64,000 bases of DNA, from the NCBI GenBank assembly GCA_016859345.1, contig CM029121.1, positions 1,560,329 to 1,624,328 on the forward strand. Direction: 5' to 3'. Below the pieces are notes generated by a model that saw only the letters and a list, made by a program, of their open reading frames with translations, was not told the origin of the DNA and made no database searches. Position numbers and translations under genes: made by a program. Positions 24,501 through 36,237 of the stretch are shown one piece after another. The DNA is from Istiophorus platypterus. Taxonomy: Eukaryota; Chordata; Actinopteri; Istiophoriformes; Istiophoridae. Within the stretch, counting starts at the first letter, position 1. Every line of letters begins with the position of its first letter.

Positions 24501-27500
24501 GATTTAAATGTAAATTACCATAGTTAACACATTCAGAAATAAGACTAAGAATAAAAAAATATCATCTGGGAACCATGATTGTCTGTATTAAACAGCAGGA
24601 CAATCTCTCATAATAGTCAAGATATTCCATCAAAAGCAAAAAATTGTTGTTGGCACCAGAGGAAAAGTCAACCTTTTATCCTTCTGTCTGAAAGGCCGAC
24701 TTCATTAGGATTCAACACTACAGGTCCCCCATGAATTTGATTAAACGCATGATGGTTTACAGATACAAAAATGCCACATAGGAAAGTAGAAGACACCTGT
24801 GTTTAACAGGGTTGACTTAATCTTGAACCTTGATCCTACTCATATGTACTTATTCAGAATGGGCCACATGCAATAACAACTCAGACACATCTTGTACAGA
24901 AAACTGCACTGCAACTTCACAAATACACAGCATACATGATACTATGAAACATTGATGGAATTCATACTATACTAAGATGTTATAGATATTAAACAGTGCC
25001 ATGCAAGGTCCCAGATATGTATGCAGTAACGCACTGTACAATACATGAAGAATTGAACCAGATGCTGTACCTGCTGTACAATGCCGACCATGACCTGGAT
25101 GACAATCACCTAGAGGCAGAAGATGCCACAATTAACAAGCTACAGTGTTTCCATCTATAAAACCTAAGGTATAAGTTAATTCACCCATTACAAGGAGATT
25201 ACTGGATTACTGTGTTCCAACCCTCCTAAACCACTTATTACTGCTTTAATTATTATTAAACTTGCCACATTGTTGTAATGTGGGATTTTTTTTTTTTTTT
25301 AGAAAGAGACTAGGTCCAAAAAATGGTCATCGTGTGTCTTTGGTGCACATCAGAGCTAATATCATCATTAAAAGTGCATTACATCTTTAATGATGATAGT
25401 TTGACAGTTAAGCTCACCATTTCCAGCAGCCTGTGCAGCAGCTTATTGATGCGGACCTTAGGAGTGCATGGGAAATCTCTCTGGTAGCACAGAGTGGGGG
25501 CAAAGAGGAAATAATACAGATCTGAGAAATCAAAGACAGAGTCATAGAGAACAAAATGTATGATCATAGGTTAATGGAAAGAAATCAGTATCACCTGAAG
25601 TATGACAAGCATTTTCACCTTGGTAAGTCAGATGCTCATTGTGGGCTTTTTGTGTGACACATCTATTCTGGTCTTTATCTAAAAACAGACATGCAGTAAT
25701 CAGTTGTTTGGATTTGTTTCATTTTGTCTTAAAATGAAATTAGTAATGACACTTGTGGTGTTGGAGAAGTACCTGCATCAGCTAAACGTGCCTACCGATA
25801 CCAGCAATTGGCTTCTTGGTATGAATAAAGCTTCATCCCTAGAACAATGTAAAACCAGAGGGAGAAGAGTGCTCCACCTGGTGGACAAAACAAGAGAAAC
25901 ATCCCCGCAAGGAGAATAAATTTAGGCTCCAAACTGAACATGGTTTCTGTTAGAGCTTTTTGAGGTACTGTCAGTATCTTTTTGAACTGTTTAGTTATTT
26001 ATTCTGAAGCTTTTTCCGAAATGGTAAAGTTTCTAAAGATATCAAAAATTTGGGGCTTAATAATGAGGAAAGTGTTAACTGTAAAAAAGTTACACAAGGC
26101 ATTTAGAATATTTCCCTTTGACAGAACAGTGCAGCTGTCATGTAGCTTAGCTGAAACAAGCATATACAAGAAAAACTGAACTAATGTGCATTAGATGTAA
26201 AGGTTTCAGTCTTGTACTAAATTTTTTGTTACTGTATCATAATATCCATATAAATATGATGTAAAGATGATGCATGTGTATATAGTTGTTACCTGTTGAT
26301 GTTGTAGGCTCATATACAATGACTGCAGTAGGAAACAGCAGGAGCAACCCCAGATTTACCAGATGTAAATGATGAGCGTTGGTGGGGGACAGCATACACT
26401 CACAGACATGGACAGAACAGATGTGTTGACCTATTTAATGACAATCATTTTGACTTGACAAATCGTTTGACAGGCTACAGGTACAAGTGATATGATATGC
26501 TGAGAATTTAAGTTGTTGCTTGGTGCTGATGCATTTTATACTGTGAATCAGAGCATCCTTGATGCAAAATTAAAGAGAAAAAGAAAATGCACTCTCACCT
26601 TTTCCTGAGACCTCTCTAGGAGCAAAGCTGTAACGGCAAATACGTTGGCACCTGGAAGAAACACAGACATTTTGTTCATTCACAACAGGCTCAGTGTATT
26701 GTTACACTATTTGTTGCTGCAGCAAATTAGTCCCTTATAACAGCTCACTTTCTAAAGGTTATCTGATGTAGATGTCTTTTATCTTATGGCTGTTGGTATT
26801 TTTGCTGCAGTTTGGTCTAAAAGAGTTTCTCACCCACAGCGAGGATGACAGATGGTCAGTTGCAGTTGTCCTCGATGAGATGCTGAAAGACCTTTTTGAC
26901 ATCTATTAATAAGCCATGTCTGTCCAGAGGAGGAAAACAATGGCAAAAGTTTGAATAAAATGGCGTATATGGAAAATTTTACTATAATCTTTGTAAAACT
27001 ATATGGTTTTACAAAAACAAAAAGGAAAATTTTCACTCAAGGACCACTTACCAGCTGTTTCCAGAGCTTTTGAGCATATATAACAGTCCTCATTAGTGGA
27101 TGGAGTTAGTCTTGAATTTTTTGGTAAAACTCCACTTCTGCGGCTTCATCTGCTCATAAAGACTGAGTAATGGTTGAATGCTCCACAGCAGTCTAGTAAG
27201 TAGACCTTGAGGTAAGATTTTTTTTTGAATGTCATTAGTTTTGTGAGTATTTGGTCATAAACTGAAAATTTGACCGGGTGATGGTGTTAGATTATAAGTC
27301 ATGGGGTCATTGGGATTCATCCTATAGGAACAAGGGATGTATAAAATTTTATGGCAATCTGTCAAACAGTAAGAAAATTTAAATTTGGACTAAAGAGGGT
27401 GGGGGTTTTAATGAGGGCTGAAAGGCAAAAAAACTGTAAGCTGGGTGCAGTTTTTAATTCTAATTATAGTTGTGGACAAACATAATAAACACGTACCTGC

Positions 27501-28164
27501 TTTTTTATAGTAATGTGTGCACATGAATATCAGGGGACCCTTTTTAACATCTCAAATCCCATTAGAAGTCAGTATCAAACGATATCCTAATTGCACTTAC
27601 ACATTCACGAGGAAGTGAAACTTATCAAAAATCGACACTCAATCTAAGTAGAAAAAGTGTAGTAGATAAGAGCTTTGGCTATGGATAGAGTATCTGCATG
27701 CATTTATACTCACTGTATGAAATTCTCCAAGAACAAGTGAGCATGAGTTAGGACCTGAACAACAGAATAACACACATTCAGAGTGTCAGTCAATGGGTCC
27801 AAATTCAAAGGTATTCTTCTTAAATTGAAAGCACATGTTGGGCATCACGTTAAAAACTAAAAATATATTTCCAATTTTATCCACAAAACAAAAAGATGAA
27901 ATGACTGACCAAGAGAATGATGATCCAGTTGAGGATGCCTCTGTATCTGGTGAAGCTGCTGTTGGAGCTCAGCAAAGAGTCTTGGACACTGTGGCAACTG
28001 GACAGAGGGACTTGTTTGAGTCATCATTATGTGTGAGATTTTTGTTTTACTTGTGTTGTCATATGTGCCAATTCTGGTGTGACTGCACCTTTAATGACCT
28101 TTGATCAGATATTCCCCTGTAAATGCCTGTTTCTAGCCAATTACCTGCAGCACATACAAGTTTA

Positions 28165-28345
28165 GTTGATAAACATTTGGACAGTGACAAAACTTTTGCA
28201 ATTTTGCCTCAGTACACAAGCACAATAGATTTGAAATCAACATATCAAGATATAATTGAAGTGTAGACTTTCAGCTTTAGTTCAAGGGATTTCACAAAAA
28301 TATCTGTTTAGGAATTAAGGCTATTTTATACAGTCCCTCATTTCA
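28165..28345. repeat. Solo terminal repeat of a Tc1-type element
   Basis: Matches the long TIR seen at 687-920 and 2040-2251: an ACATTTGGACAGTGAC start, TTTTGCCTCAGTACACAAG, and a GTGTAGACTTTCAGCTTTA block. No transposase is attached. It lies in an intron of the dgat1-like gene. Confidence 0.65.
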
Positions 28346-28911
28346 GTCTCATGCCCAGGTTTGGCCTTTTCCCTCATTATGTCATGACATTAAAACCTTA
28401 GTAATAACTCAACAATATAATACACATATAATAGTATTACATTACATTTTTCACATTGATTACTTTGAATTTTCATACTTTAAGTACATTTTGTTAATAA
28501 GACTCATAAATTCTACACTAGTAACATTTTAATGCAAGATTTTTACTTTAGAACTTTTACAGTGTAGTGTAGCTACTTTTACTTAAGTTAAAAGATCTGA
28601 ACACTTCCTCCACTAATGAAGTCTTATAACTGCCAGCTAATAGCTACAGCATGAACAAGTGATAGAGACGGCAGAGAGAGCTTACCAGAGCAGGGATGCA
28701 TAGGGATGCTCTTGTTCCCTGGGGGGATCAGAGGCCAGAATGGGAGCGCTGTCATAGAGTTCTGCGCTGTGTTCCTCAACTGAGGAAGAGGAGCAGACAG
28801 AGGCTAATCTCTTCCTCATCACAGCCATCTCTGAGTCTGAGGTTTCACCTATAGGGGAAAGTTGATCAGAGGTGGTTGAAAATATGTTAGGAAAAACAAA
28901 AATGGGCTTAT

Positions 28912-29398
28912 AGCACGTAAAATAAGTATTGAACACGTCACAATTTTTCTCAGTAAATATATTTCTAATGGGGCTATTGTAATGAAATTTTCACCAAATG
29001 TCAGCAACAACCCACATCCACACATGAAAAAGAAATCAAAGCATAGATGTCAATAAATTATGTGCAATAATGTGAAATGACACAGGGAAAAAGTATTGAA
29101 CACATGAAGAAAGGGAGATGCAAAATGGCATTAAAGCCAAGACACCAGCTGAAATCTATCAGTGATTAGAAAACAATCCTTCCCCTTGTCAGTGCAAATC
29201 AATATCAGCTGGTTCAGTCCCAACTGATGGTCTATAAAAAGGTGTCTCACTACCAAGGTGTAACAAAAGAAACATCTCGTGATGGGTAAAAGCAAAGAGC
29301 TCTCTCAAAACCTTCGCAACCTTATTGCGAAACATACTGATGCCAGTGGTTACAGAAGGATTTCTAAACTTTTGAATGTTTCAGTGAGCACTACATGC
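28912..29398 (+). mobile_element. 5' end of a Tc1-type transposon, truncated
   Basis: Begins with an AAATAAGTATTGAACACGTC-type terminus. From 29282 it reads a transposase N-terminus (MGKSKELSQNLRNLIAKH, then GYRRISKLLNVSVST), which is the first helix-turn-helix of the paired-like DNA-binding domain. Similarity stops near 29395 and the catalytic domain is absent. Confidence 0.75.
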
Positions 29399-30106
29399 AT
29401 GTTTAGCATAAAATGGGGGATTATACATTTTATTTCTGACATTTCCTGTAATTTTTCATATTGTATGTAATGTGTAACCATTACCATCCTTGAAACAGTG
29501 ATCTATGGTGCTTAAGAATGAGATCAGATCAGTGGGTCATTTCCATGAAGGCAGTACCTTCATAGATATCAGATATTTTAGGCGACATCCTGTCCTTTTA
29601 CATGGAGAACGATTCTAATCAAATTATTTTAATAATGTAACCAGCTTAACAGAAATACATGACTTAGAAAATCCAGATTCCAATGGGTAAACTCGGCATG
29701 CATCAATTCGGTATCAAACAATACGTTATTAGTTTAACTAAAAATTACATTTCGGAGTTGGTACGTCTGTTATTCCAGCGACCATCTCCCGTCATGTGTT
29801 GTAGTGGGCGGTATCCTGTGAAATGTATAAAAGTTGAGGCTTTTATTGATTTTTATTAGTGCTTAGCAGAATATATATATATGCCGAATTAAACAAATGC
29901 TTAAAATTATTCAGTAGCCGTAATGTGTGATTTCAATATGTATTATATTTGCTGCTAATAAATTAAACTTTAAATTGCCAGAAATCTGAATGAAGATCGG
30001 TTTGAACTCTTCTAACATCAGAAGACGACTTACCTTGTGCTTCCTGCAAAAACACAGCATCCTCTCCGGCAGGTTGACGGTGAGTCCCACGACGTCCCCA
30101 GCTCAT

Positions 30107-30240
30107 AGTCAGCGGGACACGAGTCCACCGTCAGCGGCTGTCTTCACGGCGGACTCCGTCCGTCACGTCCTCGGTGTCGCACGCTGCGCCCGCTGCGAGG
30201 CCTCCTGAAAACATTGAAAATAAAAGCCGCCCCGAGGAAA
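30107..30240 (-). promoter_or_regulatory. CpG-rich 5' region of the dgat1-like gene
   Basis: The 130 bp upstream of the ATG is clearly more CpG-rich than its surroundings and contains two CGTCACGTCC/GACGTGACGG-type blocks. It has no TATA box. It should contain the 5' UTR. This is inferred from composition and position only. Confidence 0.35.
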
Positions 30241-31114
30241 ACGTGACCAAAATGCAACGTCTTTCCGAATTTCTTTTGGCGCATTACTTATTGGAGTCTA
30301 TAAATTTTCAATGATGTTTTTTTTTTTTAATAATCACTTTAATCTCTAAGTGTTTGTTCCGCATTTTAGTTTACATATTGCATGCCAAGGCTGCTTAACG
30401 AATTAATTTCAGTAGAACTGTTCTACACACCCTTAAAAATTAGACTTCGTCTAAGTCGAATTTAAATTGTATAGTTCTCTTAATAACAAAGCAAAAAAAA
30501 TGAGCAACTACTTAGTTTTCTATCTAATAATTTATGAAAATCACTAATTACAAGATGCTCTCCTTCAGATATTATTCCACACTCCTCCATCCACAAAGTA
30601 AATTGAATTTGATGCCTGAGTGGCATCTAAAAGTTTAGGAAAAGTCAGCATTGTACAAGTGTCAATCAGGCTACCCCCCCCCCCAAAAAAAAAAAAAAAC
30701 GCAAAAGAAATCTTTTTTTTAAGAGTTTAGTTTCACGTGTGCTTGACATTACATATCCCTCTGTTCTTGTGCAAAATCCTAGAAAGTCCATAAGAGGAGC
30801 AGGTCCCAGTTCATCCACCAAAAAGCCTGCAACTAGGGTTGGATAACTTCTTTGTTTACAACTTTGGGCTTAATTGCAGACCACCAAAAAAAATCAAATA
30901 CTTAAAACGTTGGACAAAAAAAATGTTAATTCTGTTTTGAAAAATCACCAAATCACTAAGACTTGAGCTTTCTTTAAAAATCCCTATGAGGTTATTTTTA
31001 ATGCCTGGTTTATTTTTTCCCCCCCTTTTTTCATGTATTTGAATGTTTACAGTATGCGCATATAAATTAAAAGTAATCTTAAACCCACTGAGAAATTACA
31101 ATTAAGGCACGAAA
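30241..31114. other. Intergenic between polr2c and the dgat1-like gene
   Basis: AT-rich, with a C-run followed by an A-run near 30675-30700. No gene or repeat family recognised. Confidence 0.55.
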
Positions 31115-31134
31115 CCATGTTCTTCAAAAACAGA

Positions 31135-31140
31135 TTTATT
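31135..31140 (-). terminator. polr2c: polr2c polyadenylation signal
   Basis: TTTATT on plus is AATAAA on the transcript, about 280 nt after the stop codon at 31420. Cleavage would fall near 31115-31120. Confidence 0.6.
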
Positions 31141-31419
31141 TAAAAGGGACATTTAACAAAATAAGACTGTTACACTGATAACAACGAAACAAAATTTGTA
31201 TCATTCTGAGACAAACCCCCTCCCACACACTGACCTTGCATTGCACACATTAGCACAGCCACTTCATGTTACAATCAGTGCTGGTGCTGGAACAACCCAT
31301 GAATTCCATAAACAATGTTGGGAAGTGTACCATGCGACCTTAGCAGTGATCTTAAAATAAGCCCTTGGACAAATACAAAGCTGTGAGAAGACGAGTATTG
31401 GTCTTTCAGTGAGATGCTG

Positions 31420-34400
31420 TCAATTGATGGTGAGTACATCGCTCTGGATCTCATGGCTCAGTTGGGTCTGGAGGTCACTCAGCTTCTTCTTGAGGACGGC
31501 CAGCGCTGACATGACGATGGTCTCCGGCCGCAGAGAGCCACACGACTCCACATTGTAAAAGAACCTGTGAGGGGGAAATGAGGCATGGATAAGTCGTGGT
31601 GTAGTCCTGACATTTACTTATTGATGCACCGCTACAAAATTTGTCTCACAACATGTAAAGAAAATTCTCTCCTCACCTTTCTGGTTTTCCATTGGGATCG
31701 TAGGGAGCCTGAACCTCGTCCTCCTCAATTTCTGAATATTCACTCTTTGGCCTAGAAATCAGAGTGATGTCACTTTAATGAGGGTATATGCACACGCGAT
31801 TTGTTTTGGGTTATCATTCGATGTTACACATTTAAACATTGCGGTGAGCAAAACTAGAATAAATAACGCACCACTCCTCAGGTCGTGGGTAGACTGTGTG
31901 CCTCAGTGCGTTGTCTGGATCATACTCGAAGGACACCCCCGCTGTTGGGTTCCACTTGGCGTGCTCCTTTCCAAAGCCTTTCTTTGCGTATGCCCTTAAC
32001 CGCAGTTCCTGACCTTTACGAAGCTTAACTAGCAAAATGTCTGTGTTGTGTCAGTTAATGACAAAGCAGAGAGAGCAAGCACAAGGTAAATGTTTAAAAT
32101 GTCAGATTAAATGATGAAAAAAATCCCAACAATAATTAGGCAAAGACAAAGCCCTCAACAGCCAGTGTTTATCCCTCAGGACAACTTAAAACTTACCATC
32201 TTGTTCAACATAGTCATTGGGATCGTTGTCTCGACTCCTAGAAGTCACCTGGAAAGTCACAATAAAATCCTCTCAGCTCTTTCTTCAGCTTCCATGTAAT
32301 GACGTCACTAAATGTAGAAAAGACTCACCGGGATGACTCTGGGGTTGTTGGACAAAAGGTCACGTGAGGTGACATGACGCGTCTGATCTTCAGTACATCG
32401 CACATCCAGGGTCAGCTCAACAGAACACTCTGGACAAAAATCATCACAGGTGCAATCCTGCAGGAGGTGCAGATACAGGCAGATACAAAGGGAAATGATA
32501 TCTGTCCTTCAGTAAACACCTGTACAAGCAGAACAAACTTTGTGGGAATTTTGGTGTAATAAAGTATAATATACCATTTTTATACCCAATATTAAACTAG
32601 GGTTTGGAGCTACGATTAGAAAATAAATAATAATTACAAAATCTAGAGGAGTCTCTGCCAGCAATGAATGTCTGCTTAAGAACAGCAAACTCAAGATAAA
32701 CAAGAGATCAAGATGAATGATATTAGGAAAATCCCAGGAAACAATTATAATCCTAGACAAACTGAAAAATTATACTAGTATGGGTGCTTTTTAGGCTCTT
32801 TATAAAGAATGTATGATACAAAATACATACAACATAAAAAGGAAGATGCAAAACAGGAACCAAGAACAAGAGAAATTATAGACAAGTTTACTGAAAGAGG
32901 TAAAAGCCAGTTATATTAAGGCAGACCTTGTGTCTATAAAACACTGTAAGAAAGGATTTAATGAAGGAACTGAAGATCACTAGTAATCAGACTAGAAGAC
33001 CTACTGGCAAATCCCAATTATCTGTAGTCTTGGATTGAGTGTAACATATGTTTCAATACCAGCAGTGATCCATTATTAATAGAGTTGTGTTTAAGGGATA
33101 CTGTGACTCCTCATTAACAATTTTTACAAGAATACTTACCCTAGAATACTGCATCTTGTCCACAATGTCATCGCTTGTGAGGGGTATGAGACCTGACAAA
33201 ACAGGACAAAAGTCACCTTCACATGTATCAGACCCCTGCTGTTCTTTAAAAAAAAAAAAATCAAATTACTATCATCTGGATCATTGGTGGCTCATCACAA
33301 ATACTGTGACACCTACCAACTCTGTGCGCAATGAACTCATCATGCAGTACTGATGAATTGGCATCGATCTGAATCCAGTCAATCGCTGTAAAAAGAGTAA
33401 TGCAAGTTCAAGTTATTCATTTAGATTGTTTGTGCCATGTAACTAATGGTAGATGGTACTATGCAGAATTTCCTAGTGTTCCAATGATGCTGATGCAGTC
33501 ACACTACTCTCCAAGATCATCTGAACTCTCTTCACCTTTACTTGTTTTGTCACAGTCATGTAACATCAAATATCAATGTACTTCAGGGCGTTTGCAGGAT
33601 ATTATATAATACATACAGGTGAATGATATACATTTGTATCTATTAGGAATTGACTGATTATCATAGCTTTTTTTTTTTCAATCCCATGGCTGACAAATTA
33701 ATTTCAAAATTTGCTACTTTGGCTCTGATGCAGCAACCTCTTGCTGTTTTTCTCAAACAATGTCATAATCAATAATCAATAACCTATCGGCGCTGAAGGC
33801 TCCAATTACATAGACAGGCACAGAGAGACATGTTTGCAGACTGGAGCAGGTCCGGTGAGCAAGGGGAGCTATGTGTCAAACGTAAGCAGCAGATATTGCA
33901 GAGGCTGCAAAGAAATGTCACACACTTATTCACATTATTATGATTGTTTTTCTCTTCACTTGCATGGTCGCCTATTTACTCCTCATGTTGACAGACAACT
34001 CCACCTCAATCTAATTGGCAGCTCTCAGATATGTTTTCTACAATATTTTTAATTTATGATGTTGTTTACATGCAATGAAAACTTTTTGTGTCAAAAGCCT
34101 AAAAAATACTGTATTATCATTGGCTCTTAACAAAAAATGTGAAAAGTAAATCTAGCAATACAGGAAGTTACTTTACCTATGGTGGGAACTTCTGACATAA
34201 AGACACGGCGAAGAGAATTTGCAACCCTGAAAAGGAGAAAGACAGATGCTTTTAGATGTGAACAAAACTTGCACTTAACTGACAATGTTTCCAACTAGGA
34301 TAATTAAAAACAACACTAGAATAAAGAGGCTAGTCTTGAATTCTAATTAAGAGTACATTAACAGAGGGTACAAATGTTTTTGAATAGAAAGACGATTTCC

Positions 34401-34826
34401 TCGAGCTTTGCCACTGTACTTGATAATCCAAAAGTAAAATTACCAAGCTTTTGAAAATTGATGCATTTTGAAAAGATTTTTGAGCTTAAGAAATTGGAGT
34501 CATCAGTAAATCTGCCTTAATCCGCCCGTTGGTTGGGTTTATATTTATGCTAACAACCAAGGTGCGTCGACAAACATTTCAGGTACGTGAATGAGTCCGC
34601 CCTACATACACAGCTAACTTTTCGCTGCAGTTATTTCACTTGTAAAGTCTCATTTCATCGGTGTGTTTTGGTGCTGAAGAGAATAATGGCTGCTGTTTGC
34701 CGCCCACACTCTTTGAATGAACAAGGAAGTAAATACTCACGCCAAGTCGGTGTTCTCGATGACAAACTTCACATTTTCGTCCGTCAGCTCCGTGATTTTT
34801 ACAGTCGGCTGGTTAGCATACGGCAT
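31420..34826 (-). CDS. polr2c: RNA polymerase II subunit RPB3
   Basis: Nine exons, all with GT-AG borders and consistent phases: 34826-34741, 34226-34177, 33385-33317, 33192-33140, 32457-32329, 32248-32197, 32040-31872, 31751-31677 and 31564-31420. They encode 275 aa, the same length as human POLR2C. The protein starts MPYANQPTVKITEL. It contains the alpha-like dimerisation motif NSLRRVF, the Zn-binding loop DCTCDDFCPECSVE with four Cys (about residues 86-95), and a C-terminal SCGSLRPETIVMSAL. RPB3 pairs with RPB11 to form the assembly platform of nuclear RNA polymerase II. I saw no defect and no departure at key residues. In human it is also close to COQ9 and CIAPIN1, which supports orthology. 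Confidence 0.97.
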
Positions 34827-35050
34827 GTTTGGGTTAAACGAGTCTAAAACCTTGTGAACTCGTTCACACGCTCCGCTAACACTGCTTCGGATTGAAGGCC
34901 TCCACGGAAGTGTTTACTGTGCGCTGATTGGCCAGGCCGCGTAAAGCCCGCCCTCCTCTTCTTCTTCGTCTTCTTCTTCTTCTTCTTCCTGTTCTCCGTC
35001 TTCTTCTTGGTCTTTATTTGACGAAGTGCGACGGGACGGAGCGTCACCTC
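34827..35050 (-). promoter_or_regulatory. polr2c: polr2c promoter region
   Basis: Read on minus, an inverted CCAAT box (GATTGGCC on plus, 34926-34933) lies about 100 bp upstream of the ATG. A GC box (CCCGCCC, 34947-34953) lies just beyond it. Between 34955 and 35010 is a CTT/TTC-rich tract, purine-rich on the transcript strand. No TATA box. The exact start site cannot be seen. Confidence 0.5.
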
Positions 35051-35274
35051 CTCCCGCTACTGTGCTGCGGAGCCCTGATATCTTGGGGATAAGTCAAGAG
35101 ATATTTTTAAAAAATGAATTCCTGACTTCCAAGCGGAGACTGTTTTGAAATGCATGTGTTTTATCCGTCTTTGTTCCAATTGAATTCAAGTGTCTTACAT
35201 TGACATATTTTAGGGGAAAACTTGCGCCACGTGTTCCACAGACTCTACATCTCTTTGTTGGTAGACGTTACAGT

Positions 35275-35560
35275 TTGGATGCTAATCAGTGAGATAGCAT
35301 GATGGATTTAGTTCGTGTGACCCGGTCCAGTTCTCGTCTCTACCTCCTTGTTGCCCTCCCCGGGTGGCGGAGACCCGCCCTGCCCCACCTCTGATCGGGA
35401 CTGACCCAGTGCACCTGCCCAACCAGCCAGTGAGGCGTGTCTTCGCCCACCTCCGGTGGGAGATGGAATTGTGCCTCCTCTGTCCTACTTTTGCGGCTTG
35501 TCTTCTCCAGTCGACTTGTTGAGGACACACATCTGATCAGTGACTGGTCTCAGGGGGACG
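35275..35560. other. Isolated GC-rich block of unknown nature
   Basis: About 285 bp of GC-rich, CpG-containing sequence sits between AT-rich flanks in the polr2c-coq9 intergenic region. It has overlapping open frames on minus (35282-35530 and 35340-35528) without recognisable motifs. It could be a piece of a retroelement, a CpG island or a recent insertion. The rest of 35051-36237 shows nothing else except the coq9 3' UTR at its right end. Confidence 0.4.
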
Positions 35561-35923
35561 GAGGCGGCCTTTATTTAATGTCCGGGCCATAGATGCCTGG
35601 GAATTCTTTTTCAAAATAAAAGCGTCCGTTTTGTAAAGATATTGCATATTTCTCCCGATGGGAAAATTTGATTTGGACACTCCAAGGCCCCTGTGTGTAG
35701 AATTTAACGTAGTTTATTTCAAACTAATCTAATGGTGCATATTGTTATTAGATAATCCCAGTGAAGGGTTTGAATTATAGTGACTTCTAAATGCAAAACA
35801 TTACTCCTAACTTGTGTTTGCCTGAATTAAAACTTTACATTGGATGACTCATTTCATTTTAATCAGATAATTAAAGACAAATGAAATTGTCACATATACA
35901 ATAATAGCTACTTCATTGAAGTC

Positions 35924-35929
35924 TTTATT
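35924..35929 (-). terminator. coq9: coq9 polyadenylation signal (candidate)
   Basis: TTTATT on plus is AATAAA on the transcript, about 310 nt after the coq9 stop. Confidence 0.5.
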
Positions 35930-36237
35930 GATCCAACAACAAAATGAAATTCTTGTGTCCTTTTATACAAGGAGAAAAAAAAATGCTGTGAACATTTGGT
36001 GAAATCTTCCACAGTGAAACAAAACCAGACAAAGCCGCTGGTCCTGCAGGAGAAGAGACCTATGGCCTTTGACAAATGATAGCTTTCTCTTGCTGAATAA
36101 AACTCACAATCCAATACTTGCAGTCATTTCACACAGTTAATCAGAAATGGGAGCAAAAAGACAATAAATTGATCTTCAGCCCACGACACAATCTAGATGT
36201 TCTGTCAGGATCAGTGTGACTGTGAGGTGTTTCAACA

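Larger units (their letters stand above)
21584..30106 (-). pseudogene. Diacylglycerol O-acyltransferase 1-like gene, degenerate (TGA in exon 5, catalytic His lost)
   Basis: Eighteen minus-strand exons join in phase: 30106-30034, 28848-28686, 27997-27910, 27754-27714, 26919-26834, 26651-26599, 26398-26293, 25877-25796, 25662-25619, 25521-25418, 25109-25071, 24453-24418, 24322-24281, 24093-23984, 23898-23833, 23705-23618, 22520-22458 and 21793-21584. Together they span 497 codons. DGAT1 landmarks are in order: SFTRYRGILNW, LFLENFI, GANVFAV, DLYYFLFAPTLCY, LLHRLLEM, FGDRHFYGDWWN, FWKNWNIPFQKWC and YFQGSYGNGLVWL. DGAT1 is the multipass ER enzyme that makes triacylglycerol, and it belongs to the MBOAT family. 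Two defects appear. Codon TGA at 26858-26856 replaces the Trp expected in exon 5. In the SAFFHE motif the catalytic His is Cys (TGT, 23623-23621), although the Asn of DWWN is kept. The exon 9 acceptor (after 25663) is weak; the better-looking one at 25678 would give an immediate stop. The linker before DLYYF is short. Divergence is spread along the protein. It could be a relict paralogue or, less likely, a functional gene with a sequence error at the TGA. Confidence 0.8.

Noticed and set aside
26834..26919. TGA in the dgat1-like gene read as selenocysteine
   Set aside because: The family has Trp at this position, Sec is not known in MBOAT enzymes, and I saw no SECIS-like hairpin; a nonsense change is simpler.
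27835..28104. 89-aa plus-strand open frame
   Set aside because: It is the antisense shadow of exon 3 of the dgat1-like gene, which reads SFTRYRGILNW on minus.
21584..30106. SOAT (sterol O-acyltransferase) instead of DGAT1
   Set aside because: Both share FAPTL and FGDR..WW motifs, but LLHRLLEM, GILNW, FWKNWNIPFQKWC and YFQGSYGN follow the DGAT1 pattern, and the long SOAT N-terminal domain is absent.
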